A stretch of 64,000 nucleotides of DNA from Micromonospora echinospora (GCF_014203425.1 NZ_JACHJC010000001.1:2790001-2854000), one strand, 5' to 3'; counted from the first letter of the stretch, positions 16,670-24,320 are shown. Program-made: numbers and translations. The notes: generated by a model not told the origin, from the sequence alone.

Positions 16670-17156
16670 CGAGCAGTCTTCCGATGACCTGGTCGATGAG
16701 CGCGCCGACGATCTCCCGGGTGATGATCTGGAAGATCGGGATCTCGGCCAGCGAGGCGCCGAACGTGACCACGGCGGTGGCGATCGCCTGGGCGACCTGG
16801 AACGCCAGGATGGCCAGCTGCACGATCACCGCGATCTTCAGCGCCAGCACGATCGCCGCGCAGATGATCAGCCCGGCGCCGAGCAGCGTGGCCGCGGGCA
16901 TGCTGTCGTGCAGCACGAGCGGGCCGTTCTGCTCGCCGCCCCACCACTTCTGGAATGCCGCGATCGCCGGGCCGACGTTCTGCGTCCAGACCTGCGCGGC
17001 CGCCGCGTCCGCCGCACCGGCCGCCGCACCGATCCGGCCGCCGAACTCGAGCCACGCCTGGCCCATCTCGAAGAGCTTCTCCTCGTCGGCCTGCGGCCAG
17101 GTGTAGCCGATCCAGCCGAGCGCGGTGATCAGCTCACCGGGTAGTTGCAGTCCCAC
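16662..17156 (-). CDS. WXG-like type VII carrier domain (CpnT N-terminal-like)
   Basis: A 164-residue protein that resembles the N-terminal domain of CpnT-type effectors: 'LPGELITALGWIGYTWPQADE' at the start, a helical hairpin with 'FQKWWGGE' as the WxG-like turn, then an unusually hydrophobic tail of ~70 residues ('LLGAGLIICAAIVLALKIAVIVQLAILAF'). In known relatives this domain leads into a toxin in one chain. Here it ends at its own stop, and the toxin starts 8 bases earlier in another frame. It starts at a GTG at 17156, 3 bases after the WXG100 gene. Confidence 0.75.
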   Translation of the reverse strand: MGLQLPGELITALGWIGYTWPQADEEKLFEMGQAWLEFGGRIGAAAGAADAAAAQVWTQNVGPAIAAFQKWWGGEQNGPLVLHDSMPAATLLGAGLIICAAIVLALKIAVIVQLAILAFQVAQAIATAVVTFGASLAEIPIFQIITREIVGALIDQVIGRLLDA

Positions 17157-17159
17157 GGC

Positions 17160-17489
17160 TCACCCCAGCCCGCCGGCCAGCGAGCGCATCGTGCCCGCGC
17201 CGTCCTCGTCGACCCGCTCGTACGCGTCGGCCATCCCGGCGATGTCGGCGCCCGCCGAGGTGAACTCCTCGGCCGCCATGCCGACGCAGTCGAAGATGTA
17301 GTTCGCCACCTCGGTGTAGGCGATGCCGATCAGCGACCCGATGTCGTCGGCGCCCCACGGTTCGCCGTAGCCCCGCATCCGCGCCTCGAACGCCTCCAGC
17401 TCGCCTTCGAACCGCTTGGCCAGGTCGCTGACGCCGCGCCCGGCGGCCCGGATCAGCGGCGGGTGCACCTCGAATCCGCCGCCGCTCAT
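17160..17489 (-). CDS. WXG100-family protein (ESX-type substrate/partner)
   Basis: A 109-residue small helical protein of WXG100 type: two helices joined by a Trp-Gly turn, here 'YGEPWGADDIGSLIG' near residues 41-55. Such proteins pair with or accompany substrates of type VII secretion. The start ATG at 17489 overlaps the upstream YbaB-like gene's stop as ATGA. It probably pairs with the downstream carrier and helps its export. No ESX secretion core genes are in the window. Confidence 0.82.
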   Translation of the reverse strand: MSGGGFEVHPPLIRAAGRGVSDLAKRFEGELEAFEARMRGYGEPWGADDIGSLIGIAYTEVANYIFDCVGMAAEEFTSAGADIAGMADAYERVDEDGAGTMRSLAGGLG

Positions 17490-17899
17490 CGCTGCCCGCC
17501 GCGTGCCATCCGCTCCTGCGCCTCGGTCAGCGCGTCGAGGAACGACCCGAGCCGGGGTACGGCGGTGTCCCGTACCTCCTGCAACTGCTCCCGCAACTGC
17601 GCCATGTCAGCGACCTGCGGGGCCGGGCCGCTCCGCAGCCCGTCGATCGCCGCGTTGACAGCGGTCACGACGTGCGCGGTCAGCTCCTCGGACCCGAGCC
17701 GCATCAGCCGCGGCTCGACGTGCAGCGCGTGGAGCTTGCCGTCGCGCCCCATCTCGGCGCGTACCTGCCCGTCGGCGGCCTCGCCGACCACTGGCGTTTC
17801 CGCCTCGTCGGCCGGCGGTGGACCCACCGTCCGAAGCGCCGCCATCGTCGCGTCGAGCATGCGGGTGAAGTCGCCGCTCATCGAAGGATCCGCACTCAT
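17486..17899 (-). CDS. YbaB/EbfC-like protein
   Basis: A 137-residue YbaB/EbfC-type protein: 'GQVRAEMGRDGKLHALHVEPRLM' is the family's beta-hairpin, followed by 'EELTAHVVTAVNAAIDGLR' and a C-terminal coiled coil. Such paralogues are regularly found first in actinobacterial WXG100 operons; their role there is unclear and need not be DNA binding. ATG at 17899 is preceded by GGGAGGGC. It is the first gene of the toxin operon; the operon promoter should lie in 17900-18000. Confidence 0.83.
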   Translation of the reverse strand: MSADPSMSGDFTRMLDATMAALRTVGPPPADEAETPVVGEAADGQVRAEMGRDGKLHALHVEPRLMRLGSEELTAHVVTAVNAAIDGLRSGPAPQVADMAQLREQLQEVRDTAVPRLGSFLDALTEAQERMARGGQR

Positions 17900-18392
17900 G
17901 AGCCCTCCCCAAGGCCAAACCCCGAGCGTAACCGAGACGGACAAAGCGATTCGCCCCCACGGAAGGCCTTCACGCACCGCAGTCAGTTCGGGTTGATGAA
18001 CAATGCCTGGCGTAGCAACGTGCGCTGCACAGCTACGGCCAGGTCAGCCGCGCCCACGACAAAGAGCAACGCCTGGAACGGTAAGGTCACCGCTTACGGC
18101 AGCCGTTGCAAGAAGCTCGAGGTCATGCCTGCGCACCACTATTATCGACCCCGCCCATGAGAGCCGGCCATGTCCACATCGACCGATCCCTGAGCAGGGC
18201 GAAGACGAGGGGCAGTAGGGCGGCTGAGCATCCCTTGGCGGCATCCCGGTTTGAGACGGCCACCGGCTGGCCGTAGCTTCCAGGGTGGAACACCGCATAA
18301 GTTGACCAGCAGATGGTGGCTTGACGACGTCCGGCAACCGGGCTCGCTCAGTGCCCGCGCGGTGACGAGGCGCGGGCACTGAGCGACGGCGA
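17900..18392. other. Gene-poor gap upstream of the toxin operon
   Basis: I see no convincing protein gene here on either strand. The codon pattern of the short open frames lacks the strong G/C third-position bias of neighbours. The left end should hold the promoter of the YbaB-WXG100 operon. The right end holds the hairpin at 18345-18385. The sequence is less GC-rich than the flanking genes. Confidence 0.5.
18345..18385 (-). terminator. Strong hairpin after the small membrane peptide gene
   Basis: A perfect 16-bp stem (18345-18360 with 18370-18385) encloses a 9-base loop. It begins 7 bases after the stop of the 28-residue peptide ORF on the minus strand, as expected for its terminator. No T-tract follows. 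Confidence 0.65.
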
Positions 18393-18479
18393 TCAGAGAG
18401 ATCCCGCGAGCAGAATCACGATCACCAGGATCTGGATGACCACGACCCGGTCGAGCCTGATCTTCGCAGTAACTTCCAT
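18393..18479 (-). CDS. 28-residue single-pass membrane peptide
   Basis: A 28-codon ORF that begins MEVTAKIRLDR and continues with a hydrophobic segment of about 14 residues ending LLAGSL. The basic N-terminus and apolar C-terminal half fit a small inner-membrane peptide with the N-terminus inside. Support for a real gene: GGAGGAAAGCC directly upstream of the ATG at 18479 is one of the best ribosome-binding sites in the window, and a strong hairpin follows 7 bases after the stop. It matches no family I know. It could be a small regulatory membrane protein or a toxin of type I style. Confidence 0.55.
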   Translation of the reverse strand: MEVTAKIRLDRVVVIQILVIVILLAGSL

Positions 18480-18890
18480 GGCTTTCCTCCGTCGGCTGTC
18501 GATGCGGGCGACCCGGACTGACCTCGTCACGCTCGGTCTCCAGTTGCACCTGGAGGCGAGGTCCTTGCTCACATATTCCACTAGCCGCAGCGCGAATGCA
18601 CCCCTCGCGCGGTCGAGACCCGAATAAAGCGGTGATCAGCGCTTGAAAGAATGTCGTGTAGTTGGCGGGTGTGGAGTATCTGTGCAGGTCAGGGCCCGGC
18701 GAGGGGTAGCAAAAGGGTTAGATGACGGAAACTGTTGTCTGGCTTTCTCTCAGTCTCTGGAAAAGCTTTTTCCATGTCTTTCGAAATCCAATGTAGTGTC
18801 ACTCGAAGGTGGCGTAAGCGCAGGCTGGCCATGTACGCTGAGCTGCAACGCTCCTGGCGGCAGCCGATAGATGCGGGTGACCCGGGATCG

Positions 18891-18922
18891 GCCGGCTTTC
18901 CCGTTGCACCGGGGAAGCCGGC
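18891..18922 (+). terminator. Hairpin, possible terminator of an untranslated RNA
   Basis: Arms 18891-18903 and 18910-18922 pair over 12 of 13 positions (GCCGGCTT...AAGCCGGC) with a 6-base loop. No protein gene ends nearby, so if it is a terminator it belongs to a small RNA or an unseen gene. Confidence 0.4.
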
Positions 18923-19143
18923 ACTTCAGGTCTGCTCGGAGCCGGAATATCAGCCGGTCTTTTGTGGCGACGCTAAGCTCGGTTGAGATGAGTGGTCGCC
19001 ACGATCCCTTGCAAAGGGGGTAAGATGCCTTAACTCGGACATGTCAAGTAGTACGAAGGCTGAGAAGGCTGGACATACTACAGGCAAAACGGACATTTTT
19101 TTACAGTACAAGCACGCGCCGACTGTGCCCGCTTTAAGGGCAT

Positions 19144-19173
19144 AAAATATGCTTTTATAAGCATGCATATTTT
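19144..19173. repeat. Nested AT-rich inverted repeat
   Basis: AAAATATGC (19144-19152) pairs exactly with GCATATTTT (19165-19173). A second pairing, ATGCTT with AAGCAT (19149-19164), competes with it. Such a switch-like structure in the most AT-rich part of the window may be regulatory. Confidence 0.45.
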
Positions 19174-19401
19174 GCGTGTAAAGGCTATACATAGTCGCCT
19201 GCCATTTGAGTGCTGCGACAATTTGCACTTGCGGCCCATGTGGGGCGAGCTATCTGCTATCCATCGACCGACGAGCAAGCCAGCCAGGGTTCGCCCGTGC
19301 CGCCACCTCGGGCTCAGTCTTGACCCGAGGCTGAAGGGCGTCATCGGCGCCGAGGTGCGCCGTCGGCGCAACGACGTCGGTACGGGTGACGGGAGCGGAA
19401 C

Positions 19402-20346
19402 ATGACCGAGGCGGACGTGGTGGTGGTCGGCGGTGGCGTCGTGGGGATGACGACAGCGCTCACCCTCCAGCGGCGCGGTGCCCGGGTCACCGTGCTGACC
19501 GCCCACGACCCGGCCGGCACCGTGTCGACGGTGGCCGCCGCGGTCTGGTACCCCAGCCACACCGAGGAGGATCCCCGGGTGCTGCGCTGGGCCCGGGACG
19601 CCCACGCCGAGCTGCGCCGCCAGGCGGCCGACGGCGTGCCGGGGGTGGTCGACCGGCCCACCCGGATGTGGTTGCGCCACCGCTACGCCGGGCCGCCCTG
19701 GTGGGCCGACGCCTGCGGCGACCTCGTGGCCGAGCCGGCGGAGCCGCCGTACACCGCGCTGCTGCGGTTCACCGCCCCGTCGGTGGAGATGACCCCTTAT
19801 CTCGCCTGGCTGCGGGAGCGCCTGGAGGCGGGCGGCGGCCGGGTCGTCCGCCGTGCGCTGGGCACGCTCGCCGAGGCGTACGAGGTCGCGCCGGTCGTGG
19901 TCAACGCGACCGGCCTGGCCGCCGGCCGGCTCGCCGCCGACGCGGCCGTGTACCCGGCGCGCGGGCACGTCGTGCTGGTGGCGAATCCTGGCCTGACCGT
20001 CTCGGTACGCGACGAGGACGACCCGGCTGGCATCACGTACGTGCATCCGCGCCGCCACGACGTGGTGCTCGGCGGCACCTACGAGGCGGGGGTGGGGCAC
20101 ACCCGCCCCGACCCCGAGGAGGCGGCGGCGATCCGGCGCCGGTGCGTGGTGCTGGTGCCGAAGCTCGCGGACGCGCCGGTGCTGGGGGAGCGGATCGGGC
20201 TGCGGCCGGCCCGGCACGGCGGCCCCCGGGTCGAGGTGGACCCGGCGGACGGGCGGCTGGTGCACGCGTACGGGCACGGCGGCGCCGGGATGACGTTGTC
20301 CTGGGGCTGTGCCGCCGAGGTCGCCGATCTCGCCTTGAGCGTCTGA
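19402..20346 (+). CDS. FAD-dependent D-amino-acid oxidase-like protein
   Basis: A 314-residue DAO-family oxidoreductase. The FAD-binding loop is VVGGGVVG near residues 8-15. 'VSTVAAAVWYPS' matches the DAAO flavin-contact region, and the C-terminal 'HAYGHGGAGMTLSWGCAAEV' is the conserved FAD-binding end. It probably oxidises a D-amino acid or glycine-like amine to the imino acid and H2O2. No signal peptide. GGGAG before the ATG at 19402. It stands alone after the AT-rich gap. Confidence 0.87.
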   Translation: MTEADVVVVGGGVVGMTTALTLQRRGARVTVLTAHDPAGTVSTVAAAVWYPSHTEEDPRVLRWARDAHAELRRQAADGVPGVVDRPTRMWLRHRYAGPPWWADACGDLVAEPAEPPYTALLRFTAPSVEMTPYLAWLRERLEAGGGRVVRRALGTLAEAYEVAPVVVNATGLAAGRLAADAAVYPARGHVVLVANPGLTVSVRDEDDPAGITYVHPRRHDVVLGGTYEAGVGHTRPDPEEAAAIRRRCVVLVPKLADAPVLGERIGLRPARHGGPRVEVDPADGRLVHAYGHGGAGMTLSWGCAAEVADLALSV

Positions 20347-20409
20347 CCCTCCCGGCGCGGGCGAGCTGGCGGCCCACCGCCGGAGCGCGCAGCCGGTAAC
20401 CTCGGCCCG

Positions 20410-20949
20410 GTGTCCGCCCGCCGCGCCGCGCTGTCCGCCCTCGTCGCCCTGATCACCGTCCACATCGGCTGCACGCTGGTTGCGCTCGCGGCGTACAGCC
20501 ACCGGATCGGCCTGGTGACCCACGACGGCTCCGGCTTCCTGGTGGAGTTGCTCGACGCCGTGGTGCCCCTCCGTGACCTGCTGCCCGCCATGCTCTGGCT
20601 GCTGCCGGTCACGCTGCTCGTCACGTTCGCGGCCCTCGGCTGCTGGGCCGCCCGGCGGACCGTCCGTCCCGGCGACGAGCGGCTACCGAGGGCGGCCTGG
20701 ACCGCCGGCATCGCCGCGGTGCTGCTCAACCCGCTCGCGGCCGTGCGCTACGCGTCCGCGACCGCGAACGGCGGCGAGTACATGCGTACGGTGCAGGTGG
20801 AGACCACCCTCCTGGTGCTCGCCGCTGCCGCGGCCACCACGATGAGCGCGCTCGCCGTCGCCGGGTTCGTGCGGCGCTCTGAGACGGCGAGGCCGCCGTC
20901 GCGGATGCGGGTGGACGACTGGTCCGCGGGCACGGCGGGACGAGAGTGA
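20410..20949 (+). CDS. Four-segment membrane protein of unknown function
   Basis: A 179-residue integral membrane protein with a GTG start. Hydrophobic segments lie near residues 5-28, 55-78, 94-108 and 132-152; the C-terminal ~25 residues are hydrophilic. No conserved motif is visible. It follows the oxidase gene by 63 bases and may share its message. Confidence 0.7.
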   Translation: MSARRAALSALVALITVHIGCTLVALAAYSHRIGLVTHDGSGFLVELLDAVVPLRDLLPAMLWLLPVTLLVTFAALGCWAARRTVRPGDERLPRAAWTAGIAAVLLNPLAAVRYASATANGGEYMRTVQVETTLLVLAAAAATTMSALAVAGFVRRSETARPPSRMRVDDWSAGTAGRE

Positions 20950-20958
20950 CCTGTCCGC

Positions 20959-21138
20959 TCAGGTGTGCCTCGTCCACGCGACGAACCGGTGGAACAGTTC
21001 GTCGGGACGTGGACCCGGATCGGGGTTGAGTCTCAGCAGGTCGGCAGCGGCGTCGAACAGGCAGAGCCACAGCGGCCGGATCGCCACGTGCGGCCGGGTC
21101 GTTCTGGGCGGGCGGCCCGGCGGCGAGGATGTCGGCAT
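20959..21138 (-). pseudogene. Internally deleted flavin-reductase-like gene
   Basis: A 59-codon frame reads 'TRPHVAIRPLWLC' followed at once by 'LFDAAADLLRLNPDPGPRPD' and 'ELFHRFVAWTRHT'. In the small actinobacterial proteins usually annotated 'flavin reductase', the first motif (RPTWLC) and the last (DLYRLNP...LFxRFLxWTR) are separated by about 40 residues. Here the middle is missing and the two ends join in frame. I therefore read it as a remnant made by internal deletion. The family comparison is from memory. Confidence 0.5.
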
Positions 21139-21201
21139 ACCCGGGTGACCGAGGCGTTGACCCGAGTCAAGGATCTGGGTCAACTGTCTAGCGTCCGGCG
21201 T

Positions 21202-21390
21202 ATGGAGCTGGTGGGCGCAGCCGAGATTCGCGTGATGCTGGGCGGCATCAGCAAGCAGCGGGTCTACGTGATCACCAGTAACCGCAACTTCCCGGAGCCG
21301 GTGGCCGACCTCGTGCAGGGCAAGGTCTGGTTGAAGTCGGACGTCCAGGAGTGGATCAAGGAGCACCGGCCGGAGTTGGCCGCCGATTGA
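21202..21390 (+). CDS. Small excisionase/AlpA-like DNA-binding protein
   Basis: A 62-residue protein: 'LVGAAEIRVMLGGISKQRVYVI' is a MerR/excisionase-type helix-turn-helix and 'FPEPVADLVQGKVWLKSDVQEWIKEHRP' is the wing and final helix. Close relatives of unknown role are frequent in actinobacterial chromosomes. An in-frame GTG at 21145 would add 19 residues; I prefer the ATG because relatives begin near this point. It could belong to a former mobile element, since the neighbouring frame is a remnant, but no integrase is present. Confidence 0.75.
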   Translation: MELVGAAEIRVMLGGISKQRVYVITSNRNFPEPVADLVQGKVWLKSDVQEWIKEHRPELAAD

Positions 21391-21399
21391 GCGTCGTGC

Positions 21400-22104
21400 T
21401 CACCGCTCCAGGACGGTGAGCCATTCGGCGGAGCGCGGGCGGTATCCGTGCAGCTCCAGGAGTCCGCGCACGATCGCCGGCACGTGCCCGGCGCCGTAGA
21501 CGATCGCCACGTCGATGCGCTCGGCGGACCGGTTGCGGATCAGCTCGGCCAACGAGGCGAGCAGCCGCTCGTCGCGTTCACCGCCGAGCGTGCGGTCGAA
21601 GTGCTCGGTGACCTCGTCGTCGGCGTGCCGTTCGTCGGCGGGGGACGGCAGGTCGCTCACCTCGACCTCGGGCGAGAGCAGCCACCGGGTGCCGCCGAAG
21701 AACTGGATCACGATCACGACCGGGATCAGCGCCCAGATCTGGAGGCGGTACCGCAGCGGCATGGTCCGCCAGCCCTGGGCGAACTCCGCCGCCGTCACGT
21801 CCGGGTTGATCACCTCGACGCCGAGAGACGCGTACGGAATGGGGTCTGTCACCAGGCCGGAGCGCCGGTTGGCCGGCATGGCCCGGTAGGTGAGTGTCAA
21901 CGCCGAGCCGACCACCGACCGGCCGCTGACGCCCTCGACGACGAGCAGGTCGCATTCGCGGAGTCGTTTCGTGACCGCCGCGTAAAACGCCGGGCTCGCC
22001 ACGTGGTGCATCGGGAACACCAGGAACTGCAACTGGCTGCCGGGCCGGCGCAGGCGGAGAACGGCGGACCGGGTACCGACGACGCTGTGTTCGATGATCT
22101 GCAT
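21400..22104 (-). CDS. TraB/GumN-like hypothetical protein
   Basis: A 234-residue protein. 'CDLLVVEGVSGRSVVGSA' and the C-terminal 'ERIDVAIVYGAGHVPAIVRG' followed by 'LLELHGYRPRSAEW' recall the TraB/PrgY/GumN fold, which has conserved E and GxxH motifs. One hydrophobic segment at residues ~121-137 ('LQIWALIPVVIVIQFFGG') could anchor it in the membrane. Function is unknown; metal-dependent hydrolase activity has been proposed for the fold. It converges with the AlpA-like gene, with 9 bases between stops. Confidence 0.6.
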   Translation of the reverse strand: MQIIEHSVVGTRSAVLRLRRPGSQLQFLVFPMHHVASPAFYAAVTKRLRECDLLVVEGVSGRSVVGSALTLTYRAMPANRRSGLVTDPIPYASLGVEVINPDVTAAEFAQGWRTMPLRYRLQIWALIPVVIVIQFFGGTRWLLSPEVEVSDLPSPADERHADDEVTEHFDRTLGGERDERLLASLAELIRNRSAERIDVAIVYGAGHVPAIVRGLLELHGYRPRSAEWLTVLER

Positions 22105-22300
22105 GCCTGCCCCCGTGGCTCGGCCGCTGTTGACGGCAGGGTAGGCGCGCCGGGCAACCCGCCCGATGCCCGCGCCTGGGCCGCCGAGCGGCGGCGCGGA
22201 CCGGTCAGGAATCGAGAAGCCTCGCGCGGGTGGGCGGACCTAGCGTCTGCGGTACGGGCCTCCCACCGGGGCGGCCATCGGGGAAAAGGGGCACCAACCC

Positions 22301-22513
22301 ATGGACCTCCGCATCCGCCAGCTCCACCGCTGGTTCTCGATCGCCTTCACGGTGACCGTCGTGGTCACGTTCGTCGCGCTGGCCCAGGAGGACCCGATCG
22401 TGTGGATCTCCTACGTACCGCTGCTGCCGCTCGCCCTGCTCCTGGTCAGCGGCCTCTACCTGTTCGCGCTGCCGTACCTGCGGCGTCGCCGCGCCGCCGC
22501 GCGTCCGCGCTGA
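22301..22513 (+). CDS. Small two-helix membrane protein
   Basis: A 70-residue protein: 'LHRWFSIAFTVTVVVTFVAL' (residues ~8-27) and 'VWISYVPLLPLALLLVSGLY' (~33-52) form two membrane helices, and the C-terminus is a run of arginines. AAAAGGGG stands 9 bases before the ATG. No known family recognised. It lies 42 bases before the PfkB kinase gene in the same direction. Confidence 0.7.
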   Translation: MDLRIRQLHRWFSIAFTVTVVVTFVALAQEDPIVWISYVPLLPLALLLVSGLYLFALPYLRRRRAAARPR

Positions 22514-22555
22514 CCAGGGGGATTACCGGGGCCGGTCAGCGGGCACCACTGGCGA

Positions 22556-23497
22556 ATGGACCAGAAGGTGATGGTGTTCGCCCCCGCGCCGCTGTTGACG
22601 GTGACCATCGAGCAGCAGGGCGAGGCGACCGAGCTGCATCTGCACCCGGGCGGTCAGGGGGTGTGGCAGAGCCGGATGATCGCCGCGCTCGGCGTGCCGG
22701 TGACCATGTGCGTGGGCCTCGGCGGCGAGGTCGGCGACGCGGTCCGCAAGCTGCTCGACGACGAGGACGTCACGGTACGGATGGTGCGCCGCGAGTCCGG
22801 CACCGGCTGGTACGTGCACGACCGCCGTGACGGCGAGCGGACCGAGATCGCCGAGCATCCGGGCGTGCCGATGGTGCGGCACGACATCGACGAGCTGTAC
22901 ACGGTGACGCTCACCGAAGGGCTGCGCGCACCGGTGAGCGTGCTCAGCGGACCAGCCGACCCGCAGGTGGTGGACCCGGACATCTACCGCCGGCTCGCCG
23001 CCGACCTGAGCGCCAACGGCGGGACGGTGGTGGCCGACCTGTCCGGCCCGTACCTGGAGGCGGTGCTCGACGGCGGGGTGAGCGTGCTGAAGGTCAGCCA
23101 CGAGGAACTGCTCGACGACGGCCTGGCCAAGGACGACAGCGTGGAGGCGCTGCGCGACGCCGGTCGCCGGTGCCAGGAGCGGGGGGCGCGGACGGTGCTG
23201 ATCAGCCGCGCCGGGGAACCCGCGCTCGCGCTGCCGGAGGACGGCGAGGCGCTGCTGGTGCACGCCCCGCCGCTGGAGCTGGCCGACCACCGGGGCGCCG
23301 GTGACTCGATGACCGCCGGGGTGGCGGCGGTGCTGGCCCGGGGCGGGGACATGCGGGAGGCGCTGCACGTCGGCGCCGCCGCGGGCGCGCTCAACGTGAC
23401 CCGGCACGGGCTGGGCACCGGCCGCGCCGAGGCGGTACGGGAACTCGCCGGCCGGGTCCGGCTGACCCCGCTGGACGGTGGCGACGATGACGGCTGA
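22556..23497 (+). CDS. PfkB-family carbohydrate kinase
   Basis: A 313-residue ribokinase-fold protein. The sugar-contact motif is 'HPGGQGVWQSRMIAALG' near residues 31-47 and the ATP/anion-hole motif is 'HRGAGDSMTAGVAAVLARGG' (GAGD with the catalytic Asp). It resembles 1-phosphofructokinases in this layout, but the substrate cannot be fixed. Its last codons overlap the SurE gene by 11 bases, so kinase and phosphatase are coupled, which suggests a phosphorylation/dephosphorylation pair acting on related compounds. Confidence 0.85.
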   Translation: MDQKVMVFAPAPLLTVTIEQQGEATELHLHPGGQGVWQSRMIAALGVPVTMCVGLGGEVGDAVRKLLDDEDVTVRMVRRESGTGWYVHDRRDGERTEIAEHPGVPMVRHDIDELYTVTLTEGLRAPVSVLSGPADPQVVDPDIYRRLAADLSANGGTVVADLSGPYLEAVLDGGVSVLKVSHEELLDDGLAKDDSVEALRDAGRRCQERGARTVLISRAGEPALALPEDGEALLVHAPPLELADHRGAGDSMTAGVAAVLARGGDMREALHVGAAAGALNVTRHGLGTGRAEAVRELAGRVRLTPLDGGDDDG

Positions 23498-24317
23498 CCG
23501 GCCGCCCCGGGTGCTGGTGACAAACGACGACGGCGTGCACGCGCCCGGCATCCGCGCACTGGCCCGGGCCGCGTACGAGCGCGGGCTGGACGTGGTGGTC
23601 GCCGCGCCGCGGCACGAGGCGAGCGGGATGAGCGCGGCGCTGTCCGCGGTGACCGACGACGGGCGGCTGGTGTTCGGCGAGACCGAGCTGGACGGGCTGC
23701 CCGGCGTGCCCGCGTACGCGGTGGCCGCCTCACCGGCGTACATCGCGATCCTGGCCGGGCTCGGGGTGTTCGGGCCGGTACCGGACCTGCTGCTGTCCGG
23801 CATCAACCGGGGCGCGAACGCGGGCCACGCGGTCCTGCACTCCGGCACCGTCGGCGCGGCGCTGACCGCCGGCAACAACGGCATCCGCGCGCTCGCCGTG
23901 TCGCTCGACGTGCTCACCCCGGCGGCGGCGAGCGCCGGCAGCGGTGGCGCGGCGATTGCGGTGCTGGACACCGTGGACGACGAGTCCCGGCACTGGTCGA
24001 CGGCCGCCGAGCTGGCCGGGAGTCTGCTGCCCTGGCTGGCCGGGGCGGACCCGGGCACCGTGCTCAACCTCAACGTGCCCGACCTGCCGGCCGATCAGGT
24101 GGCCGGGCTGCGCCAGGCGACGCTGGCGCCGTTCGGCCAGGTGCAGGTGTCGGTCGCCGAGCGCGGTGAGGGGTTCGTGCGTACGGCGGTGGAGGAGAAC
24201 GCGGTCCGCGCGGTCCCCGGCACCGACATCGCCTGGCTGGCCGACGGGTACGCCGCGGTCACCGCGATCCGGGCGCTCGGGCACCTGCCCGACGTGGAGC
24301 TGCCGGTCGACGGCTGA
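23487..24317 (+). CDS. surE: 5'/3'-nucleotidase SurE
   Basis: A 276-residue SurE protein. The metal site 'VTNDDGVHAPGI' is near the N-terminus and 'LSGINRGANAG' carries the conserved Asn. 'HSGTVGAALTAGNNGI' completes the active site. It dephosphorylates nucleoside monophosphates and possibly short polyphosphates. I choose the ATG at 23487 with GGTGG before it; a GTG nine bases upstream is possible. It overlaps the PfkB gene and is followed by a strong bidirectional terminator. Confidence 0.92.
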   Translation: MTADRPPRVLVTNDDGVHAPGIRALARAAYERGLDVVVAAPRHEASGMSAALSAVTDDGRLVFGETELDGLPGVPAYAVAASPAYIAILAGLGVFGPVPDLLLSGINRGANAGHAVLHSGTVGAALTAGNNGIRALAVSLDVLTPAAASAGSGGAAIAVLDTVDDESRHWSTAAELAGSLLPWLAGADPGTVLNLNVPDLPADQVAGLRQATLAPFGQVQVSVAERGEGFVRTAVEENAVRAVPGTDIAWLADGYAAVTAIRALGHLPDVELPVDG

Positions 24318-24320
24318 GGA

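Larger units (their letters stand above)
18480..19401. other. AT-richer gap of about 900 bases without a recognised gene
   Basis: Base use differs sharply from the surroundings, especially 18620-18800 and 19010-19230, where A/T runs such as TTTTTTT and AAAATATG occur. Short open frames (for example one ending near 18986) show no codon bias or family resemblance. A hairpin lies at 18891-18922 and a nested AT-rich hairpin at 19144-19173. The gap could be a foreign remnant, a regulatory region for the oxidase gene at 19402, or hold an untranslated RNA. Confidence 0.5.

Noticed and set aside
18735..18986. An 83-codon frame in the AT-rich gap
   Set aside because: No codon bias, no ribosome-binding site and a hairpin inside it; not supportable as a gene.
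18950..19228. A 92-codon minus-strand frame
   Set aside because: Runs through the most AT-rich DNA with random-looking composition and no start signal.
21145..21201. Longer start for the AlpA-like protein
   Set aside because: The GTG adds residues outside the conserved domain and lacks a ribosome-binding site; kept only as an alternative.
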